64,000 nt of DNA, from the NCBI GenBank assembly GCA_032622095.1, contig CP136064.1, forward strand, positions 250,668,484 to 250,732,483, given 5' to 3'. Shown here in pieces: positions 33,491 through 42,917 of this stretch. Below the pieces are notes generated by a model that did not search any database, was not told where the DNA came from, and saw nothing but the letters and a program-made list of their open reading frames with translations. The position numbers were made by a program, and so were the translations under genes. The first letter of the stretch is position 1, and each line of letters opens with the position of its first letter. The DNA comes from Siphonodentalium dalli. Lineage: Eukaryota > Mollusca > Scaphopoda > Gadilida > Siphonodentaliidae.

Positions 33491-34359
33491 CTAATGGCAC
33501 GCAGAACTTCCTGGTCCCTAGAATTTAGACTAGAAGAGATATTTATTTCCTGAAAATGAAGTGTAGCATTAGGAAAAAGTTTGTGGAAATTACAAACCAT
33601 GTTGGTTAACCTGTTCTTAGCTGTGGTGCCTGCTAGTTTGCTTTTCTCGTTGTCTGTCTTCCAGTCATATCTGTTGTTGATGCCAATGCTGATGATGACG
33701 TGTCGAGGTGTCTTTTCTGGCTTCGACTTCAGTTTGTGGGCGATGTTGCCGAAATGACCTAAATAGCCACCTGGGTAAGAAGCAATACAAACATTTTTGG
33801 GAGGATCGACATCGATCCGGGACACATTAGAAGTGTTTTTGATCTGTTTAGGGAAGGACCAATCCTTCTTAGGGCCAGGTTGAAGAAATTTATGAAATTT
33901 GGATACCGTAGGTGATGTTGACAATACCTCGGCATACGATGGTGGTGATGTTGAAATCGTTGGCGATGTCATCGAAGAAATGGAAGTAACAGGCGAAGGA
34001 GGTTTACTGGAAGAGATGTGCTTTGGTGGTGTTGTTCTCATGGCTGGTGAATTTTGAAGTGTTGTGTTCGGTGGAGTGGATATGCGTGACGTCCGTGGTT
34101 TTGGTGCAGGTCGCTGTGGCTGTGATGTGGCTTTGACGCGTTTTGGCGTGGATCTCACAGACGACGACGTTGTCTGATCCCTGGCTGGACTATCCTGAAA
34201 TTGAAGCTGGCGAGCGATCAGTGGGGGAGGGGAGGGTGACCGAGCATGTTTCGTATGAGTTTGGACGCCAACTCGTGTACCTATCGAGGACTGAAGCTTA
34301 CCACTGATGTTCAAGAACTTTGATTTTGTTTCATTAGTTAAAAATTCTTCAGTCCCCAT
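33418..34359 (-). CDS. PLE second ORF, SGNH-like, copy 2
   Basis: 313 codons, the same as copy 1 except for a visible KRARSP to KHARSP change near residue 38. The SYPGGYLGH and SIGINNR blocks are preserved. Overlaps both neighbouring ORFs in -1 steps as in copy 1. Confidence 0.65.
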   Translation of the reverse strand: MGTEEFLTNETKSKFLNISGKLQSSIGTRVGVQTHTKHARSPSPPPLIARQLQFQDSPARDQTTSSSVRSTPKRVKATSQPQRPAPKPRTSRISTPPNTTLQNSPAMRTTPPKHISSSKPPSPVTSISSMTSPTISTSPPSYAEVLSTSPTVSKFHKFLQPGPKKDWSFPKQIKNTSNVSRIDVDPPKNVCIASYPGGYLGHFGNIAHKLKSKPEKTPRHVIISIGINNRYDWKTDNEKSKLAGTTAKNRLTNMVCNFHKLFPNATLHFQEINISSSLNSRDQEVLRAISSQDRHTQNLEVIQAIAPRLSRGE

Positions 34360-34760
34360 TTTAAAGCCGTGTCTCGTGCTCGGTCGAAGTCAAGGGTTTT
34401 AGAAGAAAGAGCCGAAAGAACCTTGACTTCAATTTCTGATTCCGTTTTCCGATAATATTTTACCAAAGTTTTCATGGAGTTTAAACCCCACTCAAAAGCG
34501 TCCGCTTTAAGCGAATTGAAGACATCCTCACAGGGGAGGACTGGTCGGAATGTCTTCTTTCGCCCTGACTCTACAATGGCCGAGAAGCCTTTCGGAAGGA
34601 CCTTCTTCTCCAAACGGTCCTGTAGGAAGTTAATATGATGCCAAAGCTGCAGGATCTTGTACACCAACTTTACAAGATTTGAATGGTCTAAATAAGCCTG
34701 GACTTTTTGCCGCTCTGGGCGGTTAGTTTTTCCACGTTTAAGTTGTTTTGGTTGAGTCAT
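34338..34760 (-). CDS. PLE first ORF, small basic helical protein, copy 2
   Basis: 140 codons, with two visible changes from copy 1 (QKDQ to QKVQ; KLLYK to KLVYK). The terminal GCT TTA AAA heptamer (34,359-34,365) and the downstream stem-forming sequence are retained. Confidence 0.6.
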   Translation of the reverse strand: MTQPKQLKRGKTNRPERQKVQAYLDHSNLVKLVYKILQLWHHINFLQDRLEKKVLPKGFSAIVESGRKKTFRPVLPCEDVFNSLKADAFEWGLNSMKTLVKYYRKTESEIEVKVLSALSSKTLDFDRARDTALKWGLKNF

Positions 34761-34871
34761 TATAATCCAGGACTTGAAATTTGGCTGTGGATAAAGGTAA
34801 TGATTAATAACATATAATACACAAAGAATGGAACGCGAAGATATAAAATAAAAAAATACTTAGGAGCCCAC

Positions 34872-34917
34872 TGTCAAGTTGCCTCAACGTTTCGGTAGAA
34901 TTACCTTCTTCAGGAAG
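34872..34917 (-). ncRNA. Hammerhead-ribozyme-like core, copy 2
   Basis: Identical to the copy 1 motif: CTGAAGA at 34,907-34,913 and GAAAC at 34,889-34,893 on the minus strand, with the same imperfect stem III. Confidence 0.45.
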
Positions 34918-34946
34918 CAAGCTAGGTTCGAATGTTTAGGTCACAC

Positions 34947-35954
34947 CCCACCCCCGGAATTAAAATTCCTCAAAAATGAGCACCGAAGTATATATCGAAT
35001 ACTATACTTTTGATAGTGGTGCTATATATACGACCAACTTAATCCATTCACGTTAAAACAAATTAATTATGTACAAGAAAAGTCGAATGTTGAAAGAATG
35101 TTGAATGATGTGCCAACTTCACACGAATGTTAACGAATGTTGAATGTGCTATAGGCGTGGGCCCTAGGGAGAATTAAAGTACCATCAGGGTACAATCCCT
35201 GCATATATTGGCCCGATCCGATCCGATCATGCGCATATGATGTGCCCTCTACCACCCCCCCCCCCCCCCCCGGAATTAAAATTCCTAAAAAATGAGCATC
35301 GAAGTATCGAATACTCTAATTTTGATAGGGGTGCTATATATACGACCCACTTAATTCATTCACGTTAACAAAAACTTATGTACAAGAAAAATCGAATGTT
35401 GAACGAATGTTGAATGTTGTGCCAACTTCACACGAATGTTGAACGAATGTTGAATGTGCTTTGTTCAACATTCGCCAGCGAAAACCACACATGCTATGCG
35501 TGGGCCCTATGGAGAATTAAAGTACCATCAGGGTACAATCCCTGAAAACAATTTATGTACAAGAAAAATCGAATGTTAAAATTGCTAAAAAATTAGCATC
35601 GAAGTATCGAATACTCTAATTTTGATAGGAGTGCTATATATACGACCCACTTAATCCATTCACGTTCAAATAAATTATGTTCAAGAAAAATCGAATGTTG
35701 AACGAATGTTGACTGTTGAATGTTGTGCCAACTTCACACGAATGTTGAACGAATGTTGAATGTTCTTTCTGTTCAACATTCGCCAGCGAAAACCACATAT
35801 GCTAGGCGTGGGCCCTATGGAGAATTAAAGTACCATCAGGGTACAATTTCAATCCCTGCATACATAGGCCCGATCCGATCATGCGTATATGAGGTTCCAC
35901 CTCCCCCCCCGGAATTGAAATTCTTCAAAAATGAGCATCGAAGTATCCAATGCT
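34947..35954. repeat. ~310-340-bp imperfect tandem repeats, copy 2
   Basis: Counterpart of 23,270-24,276. C-run lengths differ between the copies (longer near 35,256, shorter near 35,903). Confidence 0.6.
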
Positions 35955-36680
35955 CATGCAGCCCCTTCCAAATTTTCTAAAATTGGGCTGAAGTCGTGCA
36001 TGGGGTGTCAAAATAGCACTTTTCGTTACTAAATCGGCTGCCGTATCCTGAGTCATGGTGGCCACCCGGGAATCCTTGTATTTTCGTGCGGTGCCACCCC
36101 GCGGGCAACTATAGGAAAGTCACGCGACCATGCAGCCCCTTCCAAATTTTCAAAAATTTGGCTGAAGTCGTGCATGGGGTGTCAAAATAGCACTTTTCGT
36201 TACTAAATCGGCTGCCATATCCTGAGTCATGGTGGCCACCCGAGAATCCTTGTATTTTCGTGCGGTGCCACCCCGCGGGCAACTATAGGAAAGTCACGCG
36301 ACCATGCAGCCCCTTCCAAATTTTCTAAAATTGGGCTGAAGTCGTGCATGGGGTGTCAAAATAGCACTTTTCGTTACTAAATCGGCTGCCGTATCCTGAG
36401 TCATGGTGGCCACCCGGGAATCCTTGTATTTACGTGCGGTGCCACTCCGCGGGCAACTATAGGAAAGTCACTCGGCCATGCAGCCCCTTCCAAATTTTCT
36501 AAAATTGGGCTGAAGTCGTGCATGGAGTGTCAAAATAGCACTTTTCGTTACTAAATCGGCTGCCGTATCCTGAGGCATGGTGGCCACCCGGGAATCCTTG
36601 TATTTTCGTGCGGTGCCACCCCGCGGCCAACTATAGGAAAGTCACGCGACCATGCAGCCCCTTCCAAATTTTCTAAAATT
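35955..36680. repeat. 174-bp tandem repeat, four copies plus partial, copy 2
   Basis: CATGCAGCCCCTTCC at 35,955, 36,129, 36,303, 36,477 and 36,651, with the same unit variants as in copy 1. The array was therefore duplicated as a block and has not been homogenised since. Confidence 0.95.
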
Positions 36681-39106
36681 TATATATATATATATATTGT
36701 GTTGATGGCATTTGTACTTTCTTGAACCATACCGACCACCACCCAGCGTGAGTATGACATCAACCAACTATCAAAGGCATCGCCTTTAAGACTACACCCC
36801 AGTCTGGTGGGGGTTATATAGTAGTAGTCAATGGTACACGTATGGTCAAGTTGATTAAGATATCCTGTCTCAATCGACAACATACCAAAAGAAGGGGCGG
36901 TGCAGTCATGGTCCAATTTAATTTCCACTATCATGACACATTCCCACAAACTAGCACCGTGTGTATTATTATCATCTGCTTGGATCTGTTCGGTGAGACG
37001 ATTGCTGGACGCCAACAACATTGTTCTTATGATCATGTTCAAGACGTGTGGGTATATTATGCATTATGGTCCTCTACGCCTTAGCAGAAAGGCATCCGTC
37101 AAATGTCAGGCTTTTAACATTCGAAGCCATATACAGAAGTTGTCAGTACATTAGATGAGTATGTGAATTGAATTGACGAACCACATATTGATGACGCTCA
37201 TACCCCATATGTATCATCTGAATTATACCATAAGCTATACCACAAATGAAGCTCGCCAATAATGAGTATAATAATTCCCAGCTTTCGAAGCAAACACGTG
37301 AGCTGGACACCGGCATATGTATTGTTTAAAACAATCCGATTAGTGGGATCCTTCTACAAAGAAGTGTAGAAAACTGTGTTGTCGTGGGCGAGATAGATTA
37401 ATCTTACGAAGAGACGGAAACGGGTACAGATAATGCTGAATGTGGCAAATTAGAATAAGCTAAGGTACTGTTGTTTTGATTCTTGGAAGTCATAATATTC
37501 GGCGCACCTATATACGGTTATGGCCAGTATGGGACCTTAGTGGAGAATGGATTTTGAAATGTCACATGGCGATTGTGGGTTTTCCTCCTTCCAAAAGGCT
37601 ACGACTTATGTTGGAACTAATAGATGGCTTATATTATGTACCGTTTTGTCCATACAGATCGATATTATGACAAAAAGTGGAAATTAGTATGTGATAATAT
37701 CGACTTCTTTTCAATTTCTGGCCACCAGTTTGGCCGCCATATTGACTGTGGGAGTTTTCTAAACTCAAATGAATACTTCATATCAATGTTCCATATGAAC
37801 ATGTAATTGTGGGCAGAATTCGCTTAAAATAACGCCCATCGTACGAAAGTAAAGGAATGTGAGCTTGTTTTCAAATTTCGGTCGCCATTTTGACCGTCAT
37901 CTTCGATTTGGAAAACAATTTCTTGCATGACAAATTACTTCACCTCAATATTTCCAACTCAACTGTCAGCATGTGTGTAGTTGTCTCGAAAATAATGCCA
38001 ATGAAGTGAAAATGAGGGAATTTCGGTGATTTTTCAAAATATGTCAGCCATTGTGGGCGCCATTTTTGATTTGGGGGACTTTTATTTGTGTTCCCAACTC
38101 ACAATAGTAAACAGGTGTTGAGTTGTCGTGACAATAATGCTCACTGCTGTTTGGCGATTTTTCTATTTCTTGTGGCCATTTTGGCAGCCATCTTGGATTT
38201 GGGTGAATATTCCTCAACTCAGATATAAGAGGAATCCTAGCTCGAGTATCTCCTGCACATATATATGCATGGGTGTTGTTATGAGAGCAATAACATTCAT
38301 TCGAAACATTACATCGGGTTATTAGCCTCGATTCGGCTTTGACCTATTATACCGGCATTTGGGAAAACGTGAAATCGGACAAAAATATCCCACAATGAAT
38401 GTATATTATGGTCCCAGTGTGTTCGCCAATGATACTTCTATACGATAAATGTATAACATCACGCCAAGATGCCAATATTTTCCCACGGAGACAAACGAAA
38501 GGCGGTGAAATGTAAGAAAAATAGCATATTTTCACATTTCGGCGGCCATCTTGGCCGCCATATTGGGTTCTGGGGTCGGATTTTTAGCTAATTTGTAAGG
38601 GTTGTATATTAGCATAACGAATCGAGCGGAAAACAAGACCACATGTGATATCATCTTTACTACATCGGCGATCAAAAAGACCTGGTGCATATAAATAAAA
38701 TGGCCGCCATGATGGACGCCATCTTGTCTGGAGTCTCTGCGGCCACTTTTTTTCTTGTTAACAACGGAAAAAAATTAGAGGAGACATTAAGAAAGAAAAT
38801 TAGTGGGGTGAAGTTGAGTCCTGTGGTTGCAGAGGTCGACCAATATCTCCTGGACTATTATGTGTGTGGTGTTTATGTATATATGGAATGACTGTGTGAT
38901 AATGGGTGGCTATCGCTTTCCAGGTTTAACGTTTCCCCCCATGTACATAGACATCAGGATGGAGAACTCTCTGACATGACTTTACTTTAAACACATTTTA
39001 ATGTATCTAGAAAATATACATAGGGATCGGGGCACAAGTTACAAAACTTACAAACTTGCCCCTCTCCTAATACAATCATGGAGCATACATAAAAATACAT
39101 ATCAGA
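36681..39106. repeat. Dispersed non-coding repeat and LINE 3' end, copy 2, up to the Polinton
   Basis: Counterpart of 25,004-27,432. No gene. The LINE 3' UTR is cut by the Polinton after the TATAGC at 39,107-39,112. Confidence 0.6.
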
Positions 39107-39112
39107 TATAGC
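39107..39112. repeat. Left 6-bp target-site duplication (TATAGC)
   Basis: TATAGC immediately precedes the terminus AGTAGTAATGG and recurs at 56,265-56,270 after CCATTACTACT. The undisturbed copy 1 locus has it once (27,433). Six-bp duplications are the Polinton norm. Confidence 0.95.
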
Positions 39113-39402
39113 AGTAGTAATGGTGGGCACTATGGCCCAGTACCCCCCAGACATGGGCACTATGGCCCAGTACCCCCCAGATATGGGCACTATGGCCCAG
39201 TACCCCCCAGACATGGGCACTATGGCCCATGGGCCATAGTGCCCATGTCTGGGGGGTACTGGGCCATAGTGCCCATGTCTGGGGGGTACTGGGCCATAGT
39301 GCCCATGTCTGGGGGGTACTGGGCCATAGTTCCCACCCTGAGGATAGATGTTCCTGTCATTGATGTGACATTTCTGATCGAAAAAATGAAAATGGACTTA
39401 GA
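39113..39402. repeat. Left terminal inverted repeat (290 bp), internally palindromic
   Basis: Begins AGTAGTAATGGTGGGC. Three 30-bp units (GGGCACTATGGCCCAGTACC... period 30) run to a GGCCCATGGGCC centre near 39,230. Three units in the opposite orientation follow, then a unique segment ending in AATGGACTTAGA at 39,402. The complement is found at 55,945-56,264 with one extra 30-bp unit. Frames open through the repeat in both directions are artefacts of the 30-bp period. Confidence 0.95.
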
Positions 39403-39482
39403 ATTATTTTTTTTCAAAAGGAAAATCTCACTTTGGAAAATATCAATTAGCAATCAAGAGTTTTTCTTTTCGAATATTTGGT

Positions 39483-39498
39483 GGCCCTGAAAAGGGCC
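39483..39498 (-). terminator. 3'-end hairpin of the left minus-strand gene
   Basis: In gene sense GGCCCTTTTCAGGGCC: a 6-bp stem with TTTC loop, 20 nt after the stop of the OTU-like frame and preceded by AAAAC. Same sequence and spacing as the hairpins at 41,062, 41,317 and 42,813. Confidence 0.6.
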
Positions 39499-39517
39499 GT
39501 TTTATTTTTGTTATAGT

Positions 39518-39982
39518 TTAGAATCCGCCACATTGAACTTCTTTGTTCGCCAAAACTTCAATTGATTTGTCTCCTCGCCTCATCCATATTTCGCATTCAC
39601 AATAATGCTCGTGGCAAACGTGTGGGATCCACACTAGAGTTATTGATGACTTGAATCTTGGTGTTGATTTGTAGCCGCCTTTGGTAGCATCAAACATGAC
39701 GATAGGTCGCTGTTTAACAGTCGCCGCTAATTCAACCATCAATCTTGATTCAGCCTAAAGTGGTGTGCGCCGTAACTCTTGTGCCGACGCACCAAGTTCG
39801 TCACTCTCTGCGTAGTACAGGTCAACTGCCGCATCTCTCAGAATCATCCATCCATCGGTCGTCCCGTAAACCCCGAGGCTGAGTGCCCTCCAAAACAGCG
39901 ATATTTCTTCACCGTACACTGCTTTACAGTATACCCCACCGGCCATTATCTCGTCAAGATCTGTTATGTTTACAGCAGTCAT
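39518..39982 (-). pseudogene. OTU-like protease domain protein, interrupted by an in-frame TAG
   Basis: The start is taken at the ATG at 39,982 because the leader CATTCAAAGATG is shared with the second cassette's gene. A TAG at 39,755-39,757 interrupts the frame, and the same frame continues after it to 39,518 (154 codon positions in all). Blocks resemble the OTU cysteine-peptidase fold: EISLFWRALSLGVYGTTDGW then LRDAAVDLYY, then ELAATVKQRPIVMF, and a C-terminal HEHYCECEIW that would supply the catalytic His. The position of the catalytic Cys holds Ser. OTU proteins cleave ubiquitin chains and are found in viruses; with a Ser nucleophile and a stop, activity is doubtful. The family call is by pattern only. 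Confidence 0.45.
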
Positions 39983-40550
39983 CTTTGAATGTAGAATAAG
40001 TCTGAAGATCCGTCTTGAACATATATCACGATTGCGCGGGCGGTAGAGAAAGCACATAATACTTTGACGTTAAAAATGACAAATGCTCCCTGACGTTGTG
40101 TTTCTTTTCAGTGCATTATCTGTTAGTTTCACCATTTCGATATGATATAGATTCAATTCATGATAGTATATGCAATTAATTAAGATATTTTAACATATGA
40201 ATTCATCTTCGTTCATAAACGATGACCAAGTAAAGTTATCAATTGTAATGATGAAGAAAACTAGAAAAACTAGAAAAACATTCCATATTTGCCTAACGAG
40301 GTAACAAATATATCAATCATGTGTACCAAATAATAGATAATGATCTAACGAAATAAAAAACATTTGTTTGATCGCTATGCAATAATGATCAAGAAAAATA
40401 TGAATGCTGATCCGTCTCTGAAAAAACACAACGCCAGGAAACATTTGTCAATTTTAACGTCAATGCGACATGTGATTTCATTGACGCCCGTGTCAAATGT
40501 ATAAAAATATTTTCGAATTTGATCAACGTTACATTGCATTGCTATCAAAG
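39983..40550. promoter_or_regulatory. Bidirectional promoter module 1
   Basis: Divergent intergenic region between the OTU-like gene and the 162-aa gene. Its two ends are inverted copies of one promoter block (AACACAACG, CATTTGTCA, TTTTAACG, ATGTGATTTC, CGCCCG). On the right side TATAAAAATAT at 40,500-40,510 lies about 40 bp before the ATG. The whole region is nearly the same as 41,580-42,110, although the genes on either side differ. Confidence 0.7.
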
Positions 40551-41039
40551 ATGGATCCGTTAACAGAATTTCTTCAGAGTGAGATATACAGTAATCCTGT
40601 TGTACAGAATACATATGCGGCACCACAGTCAACAGGCCAAGCTAATACGACAATGACTATAGGTGGTGATACACTCATTTTAAAAGCGATTTTAGATGAA
40701 CTGAGATGTCTTCGCAGGGATATTGACGTGAAAACACAAGTAACGCATCAAGAAGTAAAAGTGAATCTTCGTTTCGTTGCAGAAGAGATAGATATACCAA
40801 TCAGGGTTCATGATGTTCAGAGATCGAAAGAACAGAAACAGATCAAAAAAGAAAAAATATTGGCGGCGAAAGAAAAAGAACCTAAAAGTATCATGAAGCC
40901 TTCTACTGAGACAAAAGTCAGATTTCGTCTTCCTTGTAAAGAATCTAAAGATACAGAGAAAAGTGATGAATTCGCAAAAGCTATTGGTTCTCATGGGAAA
41001 GATATGTCAAGATATAAGAAAAACACAAAACGATGTTAA
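40551..41039 (+). CDS. Accessory protein of cassette 1, unknown, 162 aa
   Basis: Start at 40,551 (MDPLTEFLQS) rather than the in-frame ATG at 40,497. The latter overlaps the TATA box, while the leader ATCAAAGATG resembles those of neighbouring genes. Residues 40-70 (MTIGGDTLILKAILDELRCL) may form a helix. Residues 95-120 are Lys/Glu-rich (KEQKQIKKEKILAAKEKE), coiled-coil-like, and the tail is basic. No known domain recognised. A hairpin follows 22 nt after the stop. Confidence 0.65.
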   Translation: MDPLTEFLQSEIYSNPVVQNTYAAPQSTGQANTTMTIGGDTLILKAILDELRCLRRDIDVKTQVTHQEVKVNLRFVAEEIDIPIRVHDVQRSKEQKQIKKEKILAAKEKEPKSIMKPSTETKVRFRLPCKESKDTEKSDEFAKAIGSHGKDMSRYKKNTKRC

Positions 41040-41061
41040 AGTCAGATGATAATTTTAAAAC

Positions 41062-41077
41062 GGCCCTTTTCAGGGCC
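41062..41077 (+). terminator. 3'-end hairpin of the 162-aa gene
   Basis: GGCCCTTTTCAGGGCC preceded by AAAAC, 22 nt after the stop. Followed by CCCAAAAGGTTACTCTTTCA, also conserved after the hairpin at 42,813. Confidence 0.6.
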
Positions 41078-41288
41078 ACACACATTTCCCAAAAGGTTAC
41101 TCTTTCATTGCTGAAAAAATCAAAAACACGATTGTTCAATTTATATTTTATTCAACAACAAATATTTGCAAGTATATTTTGTTTTAAATTATTCGTGGCG
41201 TGATTTTTTCAAAACAAAACATAGGGTACAAAGAACATTATTAGTTCTTAAGCAATGCTAAAAGTTTTTCTTTTTGAAAAAATTGGTT
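41078..41288. other. Inter-cassette spacer with remnant minus-strand 3' end
   Basis: The left part resembles 42,829-42,917, including the minus-strand AATAAA-type signal that serves the zinc-knuckle gene there, but no minus-strand gene follows here. The right part (AAAGTTTTTCTTTTTGAA) resembles the sequence beside the hairpin at 39,483. The junction between two cassette copies therefore lies here. Confidence 0.5.
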
Positions 41289-41332
41289 GGTCCTGAAAAG
41301 GACCGTTTTTGTTTTTGGCCCTGAAAAGGGCC
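41289..41332 (-). terminator. Tandem 3'-end hairpins of the small minus-strand gene
   Basis: Two hairpins, 41,289-41,304 and 41,317-41,332. The nearer one is the standard GGCCCT/AGGGCC stem, 13 nt beyond the stop. The farther one is GGTCCT/AGGACC, a paired C-to-T and G-to-A change that keeps the stem. Confidence 0.65.
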
Positions 41333-41345
41333 GTTTTGTATGGCA

Positions 41346-41534
41346 TCAAAGTTCACGCCACGATTTTCTTTTGAGACTTTTGCTTTTGTTCCAACGCTGT
41401 TGTTTTTTGCATATTTGCATAACCAGTTTTGCACTGGCGGTTACTTCTTTTGCGTGTCCGGCCCGCATTATCTGGGGTGTTAGCCCTATCGTTCCTCTTA
41501 GTATAGACATCAACGGTTCGGGGATTTCGGACAT
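41346..41534 (-). CDS. Accessory protein of cassette 2, small basic, 62 aa
   Basis: The start at 41,534 is favoured because CATTCAAAGATG precedes it exactly as in cassette 1. The stop lies 13 nt before the hairpin. N-terminal half hydrophobic/helical (PLMSILRGTIGLTPQIMRAG); C-terminal half Lys/Arg-rich. No family recognised. An overlapping 69-codon frame (41,353-41,562) starts upstream of the shared leader and looks less protein-like. Confidence 0.5.
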   Translation of the reverse strand: MSEIPEPLMSILRGTIGLTPQIMRAGHAKEVTASAKLVMQICKKQQRWNKSKSLKRKSWREL

Positions 41535-42430
41535 CTTTGAATGCAGAATAAAAATTGTTCAAAGCCGTGTTTGAACATATATCACGATTGCGCGGGCGGT
41601 AGAGAAATCACATGTCACGTTGGCATTAAAAATGACAAATGTTTCCGGGCGTTGTGTTTCTTTACAGTGCATTATCTGTTAGTTTTACTATTTCGATATG
41701 TTATAGATTAAATTCATGATAGTATATGCAATTAATTAAGATGTTTTAACATATGAATTCATCTTCGTTCATAAACGATGACCAAGTAAAGTTATCAATT
41801 GTAATGATGAAGAAAAATGTTCAGTATGTTTCTTGTGTTCAGTTTTTATGTATAAAATATGTACAATTCCAAAACCAAAAACTAGAAAAACATTCCATAT
41901 TTGCCTAACGAGGTAATAAATATATCAATCATGTGTACCAAATAATAGATAATGATCTAACGAAATTAAAAACATTTGTTTGATCGCTATGCAATAATGA
42001 TCAAGAAAAATATGCATGTTGATCCGGTTCTGAAAAAACACAACGTCAGGAAATATTTGTCAATTTTAACGCCAAAGTATTATGTGATTTCATTGACGCC
42101 CGTGTAACAATCTTGTGTTCAGTTTTATGTATAAAATATGTACAATTCCAAAAACAAAAACTAGAAAAACATTCCATATTTGCCTAACGAGGTAATAAAT
42201 ATATCAATCATGTGTACCAAATAATAGATAATGATCTAACGAAATTAAAAACATTTGTTTGATCGCTATGCAATAATGATCAAGAAAAATATGCATGTTG
42301 ATCCGGTTCTGAAAAAACACAACGTCAGGAAATATTTGTCAATTTTAACGCCAACGCGACATGTGATTTCATTGACGCCCGTGTCAAATGTATAAAAATA
42401 TTTTCACTTTTTCAGTGAACTTCATTCATT
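41535..42430. promoter_or_regulatory. Bidirectional promoter module 2 with internal ~280-bp tandem duplication
   Basis: Near-identical to module 1 over 41,580-42,110. The right half is duplicated: 41,831-42,110 and 42,111-about 42,389 match almost exactly, each ending in the promoter block with CATTGACGCCCGTGT. The final copy supplies TATAAAAATA at 42,391-42,401, 30-40 bp before the ATG at 42,431. The TATA box is missing from the first duplicate. Confidence 0.7.
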
Positions 42431-42793
42431 ATGCCGTCGTTAAAGAAATTTATCAAGAAGTTATGGAGGAAGAGAGATTCAGATGAGACGAAAATAAGAA
42501 CATATAGGAAATGGCAGGATTCTCCTGAACAAAAGGTGGTACAGAAACAGATGCTAAGAGATTTTCTGGCTCGGCGACGACCATCGCCTGAAGTATGCGA
42601 TCAAGCAATCAAGAATCAAGAATCAAGCAATCTTGATCTCATGGAGATCTTGTCACAGATCTCGAAGAAAGATCTGTGCAATGCAGCAATTGACAGCTTC
42701 GCTCAGGCTGCTGCGGCGCACAGATCAAATCCTACTTGGTCTGTGACAATTAATCCCAACGGGATATATCCTGATTTGGCAGAATTTTTATGA
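42431..42793 (+). CDS. Accessory protein of cassette 2, unknown, 120 aa
   Basis: Very basic N-terminus (MPSLKKFIKKLWRKRD), Gln/Lys-rich middle, then helical LDLMEILSQISKKDL and IDSFAQAAAAHRSN. No domain recognised and no similarity seen to the plus-strand gene of cassette 1 despite near-identical flanks. A hairpin follows 20 nt after the stop. Confidence 0.65.
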   Translation: MPSLKKFIKKLWRKRDSDETKIRTYRKWQDSPEQKVVQKQMLRDFLARRRPSPEVCDQAIKNQESSNLDLMEILSQISKKDLCNAAIDSFAQAAAAHRSNPTWSVTINPNGIYPDLAEFL

Positions 42794-42812
42794 ATTCTGG
42801 AAAAGAAAAAAC

Positions 42813-42828
42813 GGCCCTTTTCAGGGCC
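42813..42828 (+). terminator. 3'-end hairpin of the 120-aa gene
   Basis: GGCCCTTTTCAGGGCC preceded by AAAAAAC, 20 nt after the stop; same element as at 41,062. Confidence 0.6.
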
Positions 42829-42917
42829 ACCCACATTCCCCAAAAGGTTACTCTTTCATAGCTGAAAAAAACAAAACACGATTGTTCAATTCATAATTTA
42901 TTCACACAACATAATTT

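Noticed and set aside
39220..39490. Overlapping frames through the left TIR encoding periodic peptides (and mirror frames at 55,923-56,127)
   Set aside because: They arise because the 30-bp repeat period is a multiple of three and open in all orientations; nothing else supports coding.
41353..41562. 69-codon alternative frame over the small cassette-2 gene
   Set aside because: It begins upstream of the leader shared with cassette 1 and is composed mostly of Arg/Lys/Thr/Asn; the 62-codon frame fits the shared start context better.
39483..42828. GC hairpins as bacterial Rho-independent terminators
   Set aside because: In gene sense the A-rich tract precedes the stem and no T-tract follows. 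The element sits in eukaryotic DNA. I keep only a neutral 3'-end-signal interpretation.
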